DNA from: JAAFIP01 sp043774625
GTDB lineage: Bacteria > Pseudomonadota > Gammaproteobacteria > Burkholderiales > Burkholderiaceae_C
Direction of reading: 5' to 3'
NCBI GenBank assembly: GCA_043774625.1
Contig: JAYVTG010000017.1
Coordinates: forward strand, 1 to 64,000
Length of the DNA: 64,000 nucleotides
Part shown: positions 1 through 7,670 of the stretch, piece by piece
Position numbering within the stretch: the first letter of the stretch is position 1
How the letters are laid out: every line of letters begins with the position of its first letter
The notes under the pieces: model-generated
Seen by the model: the letters and a program-made list of their open reading frames with translations, nothing else
Told to the model about the DNA's origin: nothing
The model's database searches: none
Translations under genes and position numbers: made by a program

Positions 1-66
1 TTTTTAGGAAGGCGCGCGTTGTTGAAGGTCGAACGCTACAAAACGCAGTTCGCGCGTGTTTTCTAA
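1..66 (+). CDS. 3' end of an unidentified gene (partial)
   Basis: Reading back from the TAA at 64-66, the frame is open to the window edge and gives a 21-residue tail, FLGRRALLKVERYKTQFARVF. It is basic and could be a real C-terminus, but it is too short to assign. In relatives the gene before coaD is often rsmD, but nothing here confirms that. The open frame could also be chance. Confidence 0.3.
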   Translation, partial: FLGRRALLKVERYKTQFARVF

Positions 67-89
67 AAACTTTTTGCAGCGCATACCCC

Positions 90-208
90 GAGTCCAAAGC
101 ATGCCCACCAACTGAGTCCAAAGCAAGCCAACCAACTGAGTCCAAAGCCTTCACACCAACTGAGTCCAAAGCAAGCCAACCAAGTCAGCCAAAGCCAGCC
201 CACCAAAC
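90..208. repeat. 24-bp tandem repeat (minisatellite)
   Basis: Four units start with GAGTCCAAAGC at 90, 114, 138 and 162, with an exact 24-bp period and variable second halves (e.g. AAGCCAACCAACT). A fifth, degenerate unit runs from about 184 to 208. On the minus strand it would encode an 8-residue WLACFGLS-like repeat, but that frame has no other sign of being a gene. The units are contiguous without spacers, so this is not CRISPR. Confidence 0.8.
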
Positions 209-263
209 TCGTCAGCTCTCTAAAACACCAGCGGAAGATATTTCCCCAGTAAAAACTGCCCAA

Positions 264-306
264 TACCAGCGCAGAATATGCGTGAGCAGCTACAATAACG
301 TAATTA
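264..306 (-). repeat. dispersed repeat, copy upstream of mazE
   Basis: Contains CCAGCGCAGAATATGCGTG followed by AGCAGCTAC, the reverse-strand form of the window-wide element (core ATAGCTGCTYGCGCA ... YACGCTGGC). Intergenic; it ends about 16 bp before the antitoxin start and overlaps its likely promoter. Confidence 0.75.
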
Positions 307-321
307 CGGTAATTACAAAAT

Positions 322-588
322 ATGGTCTCTACCCCCTCAGAACATGACCTCAAACTGGTGCCTATTGGCAACTCCAGGGGAGTTCGTCTGCCCGTGGCCC
401 TGCTGCGCAAATACGGCATTGCCGACAGGCTGGTGGTGCAAGAATTACCCGATGGCATATTGCTGCGGGGCAACTTAAAGGCCAAGCTGTCGCTGGATCA
501 AACATTTGCAGAAATGGCCCAGACAAAAGAAGACTGGAGCGACCTGGACGGTGCCAGTGCGGATGGCTTGACCAGTTTGCCATGGTAA
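322..588 (+). CDS. mazE: MazE/AbrB-type antitoxin
   Basis: This 88-residue protein is a probable antitoxin. Residues about 9-50 match the swapped-hairpin AbrB/MazE DNA-binding fold: LKLVPIGNSRGVRLP followed by a KYGIADRL helix and an EL..GILLR strand. The acidic C-terminus (EDWSDLDGASAD) is typical of the segment that wraps the toxin. The next gene is a PemK/MazF-type toxin whose start overlaps this stop by 7 bp, the usual translationally coupled order. Such pairs normally repress their own promoter; a copy of the dispersed repeat lies just upstream. Family assignment is from motif and context; target specificity cannot be read. Confidence 0.8.
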   Translation: MVSTPSEHDLKLVPIGNSRGVRLPVALLRKYGIADRLVVQELPDGILLRGNLKAKLSLDQTFAEMAQTKEDWSDLDGASADGLTSLPW

Positions 589-941
589 GCGCTGCGGGGC
601 GCACGCACAGAGCTAAATTGCTGCGTTATGAGCTCTATTGGGCTAACCTGGACCCGGTGCAAGGTAGCGAGATTGCCAAAACGCGTCCTGTTCTTATTGT
701 TAGCCCCGACGCCATGCACCAGCGTATTGACACCGTGGTGGTGTGCCCTTTAACCAGCCAACTGCACCCCTTGTGGGCAAGCCGCGTTGCCTGCATGTGC
801 GCCAACCAGTCTTCAGAAATTGCCGTAGACCAGATCCGTACCATCAGCAAAGCACGCTTGGGTAAAAAAATCGGCAAAATAGACACTGTTACCGCAACCG
901 AAGTTCGCCAAGTTATTCGCAAATTGTACGCAGACGACTAA
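582..941 (+). CDS. mazF: MazF/PemK-type endoribonuclease toxin
   Basis: A 119-residue CcdB/PemK-fold toxin, expected to cleave RNA at short sequence motifs when its antitoxin is lost. Diagnostic segments are RYELYWANLDPVQGSEIAKTRPVLIVS (N-terminal strands and the conserved GSE..K.RP loop), VVVCPLTSQ, and DQIRTISKARL near the C-terminus. The ATG at 582 overlaps the antitoxin stop; an internal start a few codons later is possible because the first 12 residues are not conserved. coaD starts 6 bp after the stop, so the pair may be cotranscribed into coaD. The module probably inserted upstream of a core operon. Confidence 0.85.
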   Translation: MVSAAGRTHRAKLLRYELYWANLDPVQGSEIAKTRPVLIVSPDAMHQRIDTVVVCPLTSQLHPLWASRVACMCANQSSEIAVDQIRTISKARLGKKIGKIDTVTATEVRQVIRKLYADD

Positions 942-947
942 AAAACC

Positions 948-1463
948 ATGACTACCCCGCACGCTGCTTCCAAACGCATCGCCGTCTATTCCGGCACTTT
1001 TGACCCCATCACGCGGGGGCACGAAGACGTGATTCGCCGTGCGGCGGGGATGTTTGACACCCTGTTGGTCGCAGTGGCTGTGGCGCACCATAAAAAGACA
1101 CTATTTACGCTTGAAGCCCGCATAGAACATGCGCAAGCAGCTCTTAAAAATATAGCAAACGTACGGGTGCTACCGTTTGACGGTTTGATTATGGATTTTT
1201 GCGCTGCGCAAGGCGCCAGCGCCGTGGTGCGCGGCATTCGCAATGTGAGCGACTTTGACTACGAAGCGCAAATGGCCGCGATGAACCGCAAGCTGCGCCC
1301 CACGGTAGAAACCGTGTTTTTGCTGCCTCTGGCCGATGTGCAATGCATCAGCAGCACCCTGGTGCGCGAAATCAGCAAACTGGGGGGCGACGTGTCCACC
1401 ATGGTCAGCGGCGGCGTGGCGGTGGCTTTAGAGGCCGCGCATCGCCCCAAGCTGCAGGCCTGA
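948..1463 (+). CDS. coaD: phosphopantetheine adenylyltransferase CoaD
   Basis: Catalyses ATP + 4'-phosphopantetheine -> dephospho-CoA + PPi in coenzyme A synthesis. The nucleotidyltransferase signature SGTFDPITRGH spans residues 15-25, with the (T/H)xGH motif as TRGH. HHKKTLF, RGIRNVSDFDYE and ISSTLVREI (substrate and adenylate loops) follow. The length, 171 residues, is close to the usual 160-170. Residues around ARIEHAQAALKNIANV (1116-1156) coincide with a copy of the dispersed repeat, in a stretch that varies between CoaD proteins. There is no clear Shine-Dalgarno sequence before the ATG, consistent with coupling to the preceding toxin gene. Confidence 0.95.
   Translation: MTTPHAASKRIAVYSGTFDPITRGHEDVIRRAAGMFDTLLVAVAVAHHKKTLFTLEARIEHAQAALKNIANVRVLPFDGLIMDFCAAQGASAVVRGIRNVSDFDYEAQMAAMNRKLRPTVETVFLLPLADVQCISSTLVREISKLGGDVSTMVSGGVAVALEAAHRPKLQA
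1116..1156 (-). repeat. dispersed repeat inside coaD
   Basis: CGCATAGAACATGCGCAAGC followed by AGCTCTTAAAAATATAGC matches the element in the orientation opposite to the gene. It is read through as ARIEHAQAALKNIA without disrupting the frame. Confidence 0.6.
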
Positions 1464-1482
1464 AAGGACGGGGGAACGCACC

Positions 1483-1758
1483 ATGGCCTTGCTGATTACC
1501 GACGAATGCATCAACTGCGATGTGTGCGAACCCGAATGCCCAAACCAGGCGATTTACCTGGGCAAAGAAATCTACGAGATCGACCCCCATAAATGCACCG
1601 AATGCGTAGGCCATTTTGACGAACCCCAGTGCGTGCAGGTCTGCCCGGTGGCCTGCATTCCGGTCAATCCGCAGTTTATAGAGACCAAAGAAGCGCTGCT
1701 GCAAAAATACCACCTGCTGCAGATGGCTACTGCTCTTTTGGTAGATAAAAAACCCTGA
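1483..1758 (+). CDS. fdx: YfhL-type 2[4Fe-4S] ferredoxin
   Basis: A 91-residue ferredoxin with two cluster motifs: CINCDVCEPECP near residue 9, and CTECVGHFDEPQCVQVCPV with the longer inter-cysteine loop typical of the YfhL/Alvin subgroup. It carries single electrons in the cytoplasm; the partner is unknown. It sits 19 bp after coaD, and this coaD-ferredoxin-pth order is common in Burkholderiales. The C-terminal tail (MATALLVDKKP) leads directly into a dispersed repeat that begins right after the TGA. Confidence 0.9.
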   Translation: MALLITDECINCDVCEPECPNQAIYLGKEIYEIDPHKCTECVGHFDEPQCVQVCPVACIPVNPQFIETKEALLQKYHLLQMATALLVDKKP

Positions 1759-1759
1759 T

Positions 1760-1800
1760 AGCCAGCGTAGAATATGCGCAGGAAGCTACTAATTCTGTAG
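1760..1800 (-). repeat. dispersed repeat between fdx and pth
   Basis: AGCCAGCGTAGAATATGCGC followed by AGGAAGCTACTAATTCTGTAGC. The arms AGCTAC/GTAGC can pair locally. It lies in the convergent fdx/pth spacer, where it may help terminate transcription. Confidence 0.8.
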
Positions 1801-1815
1801 CAAAATAATATCTGC

Positions 1816-2565
1816 TTAACTCGAACCAAGCTTGTTTTGAATGGCTTGAATGGCTTGAATAGATTGGACAGGCGAAACACCTTGGGCAGATGCGGGCTGA
1901 ACAGCGGATGTTGCTGCGTCAAGCTTGCTGTCTGGCTTAGCGTCAGGCCTGGGCAACTTGGGCCGTGGCGGTTTAGACGTGTGCACCACCTCCATCGCCT
2001 TGACCATATTGCCGCTCAAATAATGCGGCAGCGCTCGCACGCTGCGCTCAATGGTCTGTTCTATACCATCGCGCTGCTCGGGCGACGGCTTCTTAAGCAC
2101 CCAGTGAATCACCTCTGATTTAACGCCGGGGTGCCCAATGCCGATACGCAGCCGCCAATACTGGTCGGTGCCCAGTTGCGCATGAATGTCGCGCAGCCCG
2201 TTGTGCCCCGCGTGGCTGCCGCCCAGCTTGATCTTGGCTTGGCCGGGCACAATGTCCAGCTCGTCATGGGCTACCAAAATCTCGTCAGGTGTAATTTTAA
2301 AAAACTTGGCCAGCGCGCCCACCGCCTTGCCCGACAGGTTCATAAAAGTCTGCGGTTGCAGCAGCCAGATGGGTTGCCCCGCCAGGCCCGCGCCATGCTG
2401 CGCCGTCAGGTTCACCCGCGCCACCAGCCCGTAATAGCTTTTTTCAAAGGTCAGAGACGTTTTTAGCTCGCGCGCCAAAGCATCCACAAACCAAAACCCC
2501 GCGTTATGCCGCGTCGCCTCATATTCCGCGCCCGGATTGCCCAAGCCTACAAACAGTTTGATCAT
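1816..2565 (-). CDS. pth: peptidyl-tRNA hydrolase, C-terminally extended
   Basis: Hydrolyses peptidyl-tRNA released from stalled ribosomes. The N-terminus KLFVGLGNPGAEYEATRHNAGFW carries the conserved Asn and catalytic His, and FMNLSGKAV, VAHDELD and GGSHAGHNGLRDI complete the active site. The protein is 249 residues, against about 190 in the family. The extra ~55 residues are low-complexity (PPRPKLPRPDAKPDSKLDAATSA) and end in QSIQAIQAIQ, encoded by a 9-bp tandem repeat. The gene is normally close to rplY; here they are separated by about 9.8 kb of accessory DNA. Confidence 0.95.
   Translation of the reverse strand: MIKLFVGLGNPGAEYEATRHNAGFWFVDALARELKTSLTFEKSYYGLVARVNLTAQHGAGLAGQPIWLLQPQTFMNLSGKAVGALAKFFKITPDEILVAHDELDIVPGQAKIKLGGSHAGHNGLRDIHAQLGTDQYWRLRIGIGHPGVKSEVIHWVLKKPSPEQRDGIEQTIERSVRALPHYLSGNMVKAMEVVHTSKPPRPKLPRPDAKPDSKLDAATSAVQPASAQGVSPVQSIQAIQAIQNKLGSS
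1837..1863. repeat. 9-bp tandem repeat in the pth 3' end
   Basis: Two exact TTGAATGGC units and a third degenerate one (TTGAATAGA). On the coding strand they give the repeated Ile-Gln-Ala residues at the Pth C-terminus. Unit number could vary without a frameshift. Confidence 0.75.
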
Positions 2566-2602
2566 GCGGTGATTATCGTTTGCCCGAAAAGAGGCCTAAA
2601 AA

Positions 2603-2650
2603 TCCACACAACTAATGAGAAAAAATCACCACAGTTCATCAGTTCTGTGG
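2603..2650. repeat. left flanking repeat of the lipoprotein gene, hairpin-forming
   Basis: TCCACACAACTAATGAGAAA at 2603-2622 recurs with two mismatches at 4604-4623 downstream of the lipoprotein gene. Within the left copy, CCACACAACTAATGA (2604-2618) is nearly complementary to TCATCAGTTCTGTGG (2636-2650), so the left side can also fold into a hairpin. It lies in the pth/lipoprotein divergent spacer. Confidence 0.55.
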
Positions 2651-2757
2651 GCGACGAATTGCGTGCAAATTCTTATATTCTCCTAGTCAAGTCTCAAGGC
2701 TTCAAACACCTTGCAGCGATTTTGCAGAACTTGATGTCTACATTTTTGGAGGTCACC

Positions 2758-4521
2758 ATGAATTTGAAACTAAATAAGCTAGAGCTGGCATTTGCGCTGG
2801 TATTTGCGGGCGCTGTTAGCCTGAGCGCCTGTGGCGGCGGCGGTGGCGGCGGTACAGACAGCCCCATTGCAGCAGCGCCCCCAGCAGCAGGGCCTAGTCC
2901 GGCACCGGCACCGGCACCTGCACCTGTCCCCGGTCCAGTTCCGCCAGTCGCACCGCCACCCGGTTCGCCTCCCCCACCTCCTCCCCCCGCTGGTAGCGTC
3001 ACGCTGTCTGGCAAAGTGGTTATTGACCAAGGCGTTAAAAATGCATGGGTTTGCCTAGACCTGAACGCCAACAATGTGTGTGAGGCAGATGAACCCACCG
3101 CTGCGTTTTTGACAGATGCCACAGGTGCATACAGCGTGAGCTATGACCCCACCAAAATTACGGCAGCGCAAGTCAGTGCTGCTCAATTGGTTGCGCGCAT
3201 TATTCCCGGCACCAATATTCTGGATGCGTCTGTAGATGCTGCCGATCCGATCCGTACCGTCTCGTTAACAGCTTATGCCCTGTCTGCTCCAGCAAACAAA
3301 ACGCAAATCAGCCCGCTTACCACCTTGGTGCAAGCTGGTCTGGCATCTGGTTTGTCTATGGCTAAGTCGGAAGCTGCTGTGGCGCTGAAGTTTGCCATTC
3401 CAGCAGCCGATATTTACGACTACCAGGCCAATGCTGCTTCCACCCCCACTTTGTTGGATAACGCGCGCACGATGGCAAAGTTGACTGCGACTGCTTTAAA
3501 AGACGGTGCCTTACTCACAGTAATCGACCCAGCCAGTGCCACTACAGCTAATCCATCTGACCAACTTGCCACCTTGAACTACACCGATGCCAACAATTAT
3601 TTCATTCGTACTTTTCCCACCACTGGCGTAGCCGCCACCAGTGGTCCAGAAAATGGGCGATTGGCCACAACAGACACTCGCGTCGGCAAGACTGCCGGCG
3701 TGGCCACTGCACACAATGCGCTGTATGCACAGGTTTATTTGACATCTGGCGGATGGCAGCGGTGCGACGAAACCATGGTGTTCACGTCTAGCTTGGGCAC
3801 GCCCAATCGCACCAACTTTTGCTCTGGCACGGTGCCTAGTGCTGGCTACACAGTCGCAACGGACATTTCGGGGCAGAGCATGGCCAGTGTGGTGACCAGC
3901 ATGCAAGCTGCGACCGATGGCAGTAACTCCATCACTATGCCGCCAGCATTGCTGGGTGCCAACACTTTTCCTGCTGGTTCCAGGTTGAACAAGCGATTGA
4001 CCGCTGACTTGGCGCAGAATATTTTCATCAATCATACCAATACAGACGTAGGGGTCGGTGGTGTTGCAGTGAGCAATTTGGCGCAAGTAATTGCCACACG
4101 ACTGGTAGCTAATGTGAACCTGACCTCTGCTGCGACAAGTACGGGGACGACGGTAGGACTTGGAGTCATCGACAGCACCCATGCGTTGCGGGCAGCCTTC
4201 ATCGACTCGGTAAGTGCAGTGCAGTACTACACATGCCCGTACGATCTTGCGAGCAACACAATCACTGGGGCCTGCACAACCATACCCACAACAGGCGCGT
4301 TTGCCATTGGCCCTGTAAACGGTGTTAACACCATGACCTTCACTGGTTTCCCAGTAACTTTCATGAACCACACGCGCGGTTTGGTGGAATATAACGATGG
4401 CACCGTCACCAAGGTAGCTGTGTACCGAAAACACAAGCCAGAAGGTGACTTCAACATTTCCCATACGCAACGCCTGAACGGCACGGCCTGGACTGCCATG
4501 AAAGGTGTGCTAGGGCTGTAA
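2758..4521 (+). CDS. large Pro-rich outer-membrane lipoprotein, function unknown
   Basis: The start is the ATG preceded by GGAGGT at 2748-2753; the frame is open further upstream but without a ribosome site. The protein (587 residues) has a lipoprotein signal, ELAFALVFAGAVSLSAC, with the lipidated Cys at 25, then a Gly run and a Pro/Ala linker (about residues 40-85). A beta-rich segment (SGKVVIDQGVKNAWVCLDLN) resembling carboxypeptidase-regulatory-like folds follows, then a long Ala/Thr-rich body. I recognise no catalytic motif. The layout suggests a surface-exposed domain on a flexible stalk. It is flanked by short direct repeats and followed by a strong terminator, so it is probably monocistronic. 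Confidence 0.8.
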   Translation: MNLKLNKLELAFALVFAGAVSLSACGGGGGGGTDSPIAAAPPAAGPSPAPAPAPAPVPGPVPPVAPPPGSPPPPPPPAGSVTLSGKVVIDQGVKNAWVCLDLNANNVCEADEPTAAFLTDATGAYSVSYDPTKITAAQVSAAQLVARIIPGTNILDASVDAADPIRTVSLTAYALSAPANKTQISPLTTLVQAGLASGLSMAKSEAAVALKFAIPAADIYDYQANAASTPTLLDNARTMAKLTATALKDGALLTVIDPASATTANPSDQLATLNYTDANNYFIRTFPTTGVAATSGPENGRLATTDTRVGKTAGVATAHNALYAQVYLTSGGWQRCDETMVFTSSLGTPNRTNFCSGTVPSAGYTVATDISGQSMASVVTSMQAATDGSNSITMPPALLGANTFPAGSRLNKRLTADLAQNIFINHTNTDVGVGGVAVSNLAQVIATRLVANVNLTSAATSTGTTVGLGVIDSTHALRAAFIDSVSAVQYYTCPYDLASNTITGACTTIPTTGAFAIGPVNGVNTMTFTGFPVTFMNHTRGLVEYNDGTVTKVAVYRKHKPEGDFNISHTQRLNGTAWTAMKGVLGL

Positions 4522-4554
4522 GCTTAAGCATTTGCCAGCAGCTTTAGTCTTGAG

Positions 4555-4584
4555 CCCGTCCGACGAAAGTCGGGCGGGTTTTTT
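4555..4584 (+). terminator. intrinsic terminator after the lipoprotein gene
   Basis: A 10-bp stem, CCCGTCCGAC (4555-4564) with GTCGGGCGGG (4569-4578), one G-U pair, GAAA tetraloop, followed by six T. Starts 33 bp after the stop codon. Confidence 0.9.
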
Positions 4585-4603
4585 GTTGCCTAATCCAATT
4601 ACC

Positions 4604-4624
4604 TCCACAGAACTGATGAGAAAA
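4604..4624. repeat. right flanking repeat of the lipoprotein gene
   Basis: TCCACAGAACTGATGAGAAA matches 2603-2622 at all but two positions, and positions 4605-4619 are the exact reverse complement of 2636-2650. The repeat lies in the 4585-4739 spacer upstream of the cyclase gene; nothing else is visible in that spacer. Confidence 0.55.
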
Positions 4625-4739
4625 CTGAGACGTGGGCACTTAAACGCAACAAAATATATCGCGATGTAGCAAAATGCTAGGCATAGCAAGCAAATCCTAC
4701 TAAAAACTGGGTACGACAGAATTTTTTGCGCCAGCTAAC

Positions 4740-6503
4740 ATGCCATCCAACAGCACAGACGAAAGCACTGACAGCAGTGTGACCAGCGACATCAGCACCT
4801 TGAGCGCCAGCGAGCTGCGCGTGGTGTTGGTGTGCGATGTGGTCGAGTCGGTGCGCTGGATGGAGCATGATGAAGACAACGCCATTACCCGCTGGAGCCA
4901 GTTTGCCGCCCATGTGCGCCAGCACATTGCGCCTGCGCAAGGCGGCAGCGTGGTTAAAAGCACGGGGGATGGCCTGGTGATGGAATTTGCCAACGCTAGA
5001 GATGCCGTGCAGGCCGCCAGCGCCATGCACCAGCATGCCAGCGCAGGCAACGATGGCATGCCACCTGAGCAGCAAATGCACCTGCGCACTGGCATACACG
5101 AAGCCGCCATACGCCGCGACGCACACGACATCTATGGCCATGGTGTCAACCTGGCTGCCCGCATCACCACCTTGGCCGGCCCCGGCGAAGTCATCATCAG
5201 CGCCCCCGTGCGCGACCACCTGACCGACGGCCTGGACGGCGACATTGAAGACATGGGGGATTGCTATTTAAAGCATGTGAGTGAGCCGCAGCGGGTTTAT
5301 CGGGTGGGGGCGATGGGTGCGAAACCTGTACTGACTATTCGAGGTGATTCCGCAGCGGTTTTGCAGCCTGCGATCGCTATTATTCCGTTCGACAACCGAT
5401 CATTCAATATAGAGCACGGCTCCGTAGGTGACTTGATTGCAGATAGTTTAATTTCACGGCTGAGTAGATCTAATGCCATGCGGTTAATTTCACGACTATC
5501 CAGCGCGGCATTTAAAAATAGAAATAGCAGCCTTGAAGAAATTCATGATGCGTTACGCGCAAATTACGTTGTGTCGGGCAGCTATTACATTAATTCGCAA
5601 AATATTGTATTGACTGTGGAGTTGAGCGATTGCAAAAGTGGAGGTATTGTTTTTAGTGAGCGTTTGAATGATAGCTTTACCGATTTATTTTCCAGAGATT
5701 CGCAATTAATTGAGCAGATGGTCGCCCGGGTGAACAATGCCGTGGTCGAATCTGAAATTCATCGCGCTAAATCACAGCCACTACCAACGCTTTCTAGCTA
5801 CAGCATGTATTTAGGTGCAATCACCATGATGCACCGAATGTCGAAAAATGAATTTTTCCGGGCATACGATTTATTGCTGCATTTACGCGAAAGGCACAGT
5901 GGTCATTCTGCACCGCCCAGTTGGCTGGCTAAATGGTGTGTGCTTCAGGTAGAGCAAGGCTGGGCCGCAGATAAAACCCTCGTGTCTAATTTGGCACTTG
6001 ATTATTCAAAGCGTGCATTAGACATCAATCCAGACTCTTCCATGGCGTTGGCGATTGATGGTTTTGTCAAATGCAATTTGCACAAAGACTTCGATGGTGC
6101 GTTGAATAGCTACCAAATGGCACTGCAAATTAACCCCAGTGAGTCGGTCGCTTGGCTATTCATGGCAATGTTGCACGCTTTTAAGGGTGAAGCTGCGCCT
6201 GCGGTTCAAGCAATTACCAACGCACTTGATTTGTCGCCGCTGGATCCAACGCGATATTTTTACCAATCTCTTGCTGCTTCGGTACATCTGTCGGCAGGTA
6301 ATTATGAAAAATCCATTGCTTTTTCAAAGCAGTCTTTAAAAGCTAATGCGACGCATGTTTCTACGCACCGTGCATTAACTATCGCGCAAGTGATGGCGGG
6401 GCAGATAAATAGTGCCCAGCTTAGTGCACAAAAACTGTTGAAATTAGATCCTGGTTTGACTGTGTCCAAATATCTGGCACGCTCACCGGGGGTTCAATTT
6501 TGA
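4740..6503 (+). CDS. class III nucleotide cyclase with TolB-like and TPR domains
   Basis: A 587-residue cytoplasmic protein. Residues about 25-190 are a class III adenylate/guanylate cyclase domain. Metal-binding Asp33 (VCDVVES) and Asp77 (STGDG) and transition-state Asn137/Arg141 (GVNLAAR) are present, so it should be active. From about residue 205 the segment AIAIIPFDNRS...VVSGSYY matches the TolB-like domain often fused to cyclases, followed by TPR-like helices to the end. The first ~190 codons are GC-rich like the core genome, the remainder visibly AT-rich, so the gene looks mosaic. It heads a cassette with the two genes downstream. cAMP is inferred as product; a CRP-family regulator is encoded 4.4 kb away. 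Confidence 0.85.
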   Translation: MPSNSTDESTDSSVTSDISTLSASELRVVLVCDVVESVRWMEHDEDNAITRWSQFAAHVRQHIAPAQGGSVVKSTGDGLVMEFANARDAVQAASAMHQHASAGNDGMPPEQQMHLRTGIHEAAIRRDAHDIYGHGVNLAARITTLAGPGEVIISAPVRDHLTDGLDGDIEDMGDCYLKHVSEPQRVYRVGAMGAKPVLTIRGDSAAVLQPAIAIIPFDNRSFNIEHGSVGDLIADSLISRLSRSNAMRLISRLSSAAFKNRNSSLEEIHDALRANYVVSGSYYINSQNIVLTVELSDCKSGGIVFSERLNDSFTDLFSRDSQLIEQMVARVNNAVVESEIHRAKSQPLPTLSSYSMYLGAITMMHRMSKNEFFRAYDLLLHLRERHSGHSAPPSWLAKWCVLQVEQGWAADKTLVSNLALDYSKRALDINPDSSMALAIDGFVKCNLHKDFDGALNSYQMALQINPSESVAWLFMAMLHAFKGEAAPAVQAITNALDLSPLDPTRYFYQSLAASVHLSAGNYEKSIAFSKQSLKANATHVSTHRALTIAQVMAGQINSAQLSAQKLLKLDPGLTVSKYLARSPGVQF

Positions 6504-6576
6504 ATTGGCAGAACTTTTGCCGATGCCTTACGTCAAGCAGGCGTTCCTGCTTAATTTTTATAGATGGAGACATATC

Positions 6577-7665
6577 ATGGCTGGATGGGGCGGATGGGGC
6601 GGATGGGGTGGTTGGGGTGGTTGGGGTGGTTGGGGTAGCGCAGGCGTACAGTCTGGCGCTACTAATCCAGCGCTGGCTCAGGCACTGCATACGGTAAAAA
6701 CCAGAAACTACGGGAGAGCAGGCATTACGCAAACTCTATTTCCACCATTCCCTACAAAGGTGGATGAAGATGCCAAGACATTGAAAAAATCGGAAGCACT
6801 GTTGCGATTCAATGTGTGCATGCTGGAGTTGCAATCAGGTATTCGTTTTGAGTCAAGTGGTACCGAAGCCAGTATTCAGCATATTGAACTTGTATCAGCG
6901 GCGGGGAGTGTTACTGCGACCAAATTGCCAGTAGTCAGCCTGATTGCACCTGATGAGAAGATATTCAAGGAGCAGTTTGCATTAATGGTGAGCTACGATA
7001 ATTCAGAACGACAAAAACGTATTGATGAAATAGTCTCGCAACTGAACCCTCCTATGCAGTACTTTGCAGCTGCAACTGGGTTGCAGCCGGGGCGTCACCG
7101 CTGGACTGCGGAAATATTGGAGCTGGCTATTGGGTTTTCCTCTATTGCAGCCATGCGATTTAAGCAAGGGTTCGACTTGCCACGCCCGGTCACTTACTCG
7201 CCGCAATTGCAACCCTTGATTCCAACACCTGAACACAGTACCTTGCCTAGCGGCCATTCAACCGAGGCTTTTGCAATTGCCAATACCTTAAAAGCGCTAT
7301 TGGATGCAGCAAACCCGGGCGTACCAGGTGGCAGTGGGCATGGAACAAAAATTTTTGCTGAACTGCAACAAATAGCATTTGATGTTGCTGAGAATAGAAC
7401 TTATGCAGGCGTACATTTTCCAGTAGATAGTGCTGCAGGTCGCGTGCTGGGCACATCCATGGCTGAATACTTTGTGCATCGCTGCACGGGTGGTGGCTGG
7501 AATTCCCGAACCTTTGATGGTTTGACATTCAGCACGACTACTGGTGCGAAAAGGTTTGATCTTCGTGATCCACTTGGCGGCACACAAGTTGGTCTGAATC
7601 CGGCACTTCAATCGTCAGCATTGCTACAGCAAATGTGGGATTGGGCAGTGGAAGAGTGGAAGTAA
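6577..7665 (+). CDS. PAP2/vanadium haloperoxidase-fold enzyme with Gly-Trp-Gly N-terminus
   Basis: The start is the ATG with GGAGA about 7 nt upstream, giving 362 residues. The acid phosphatase/haloperoxidase signature is complete: K-x6-RP as KQGFDLPRP, then PSGH, then R-x5-H-x3-D as RTYAGVHFPVD. These residues bind phosphate or vanadate, so it may be a phosphatase or a haloperoxidase-like enzyme; sequence alone does not decide. The N-terminus is MA followed by six GWG units encoded by a 9-bp tandem repeat. There is no signal peptide and no obvious membrane helix, unlike most PAP2 lipid phosphatases. It follows the cyclase gene by 73 bp and precedes the subtilase by 5 bp. Confidence 0.8.
   Translation: MAGWGGWGGWGGWGGWGGWGSAGVQSGATNPALAQALHTVKTRNYGRAGITQTLFPPFPTKVDEDAKTLKKSEALLRFNVCMLELQSGIRFESSGTEASIQHIELVSAAGSVTATKLPVVSLIAPDEKIFKEQFALMVSYDNSERQKRIDEIVSQLNPPMQYFAAATGLQPGRHRWTAEILELAIGFSSIAAMRFKQGFDLPRPVTYSPQLQPLIPTPEHSTLPSGHSTEAFAIANTLKALLDAANPGVPGGSGHGTKIFAELQQIAFDVAENRTYAGVHFPVDSAAGRVLGTSMAEYFVHRCTGGGWNSRTFDGLTFSTTTGAKRFDLRDPLGGTQVGLNPALQSSALLQQMWDWAVEEWK
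6583..6636 (+). repeat. 9-bp tandem repeat coding for (Gly-Trp-Gly)6
   Basis: Six in-frame units of GGATGGGGC/GGTTGGGGT right after the start codon of the PAP2-like gene. The last three units are identical, suggesting recent expansion. Confidence 0.9.
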
Positions 7666-7670
7666 CTTAG

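Noticed and set aside
90..208. Possible CRISPR array
   Set aside because: Units are 24 bp and contiguous, with no unique spacers and no cas genes.
63..485. 140-codon minus-strand frame through the minisatellite and mazE
   Set aside because: It is antisense to a convincing antitoxin gene, its C-terminus is just the translated tandem repeat, and it has no ribosome site or recognisable motif.
3511..4470. 319-codon frame antisense to the lipoprotein
   Set aside because: No start context or motif; the sense lipoprotein has a ribosome site, lipobox and terminator.
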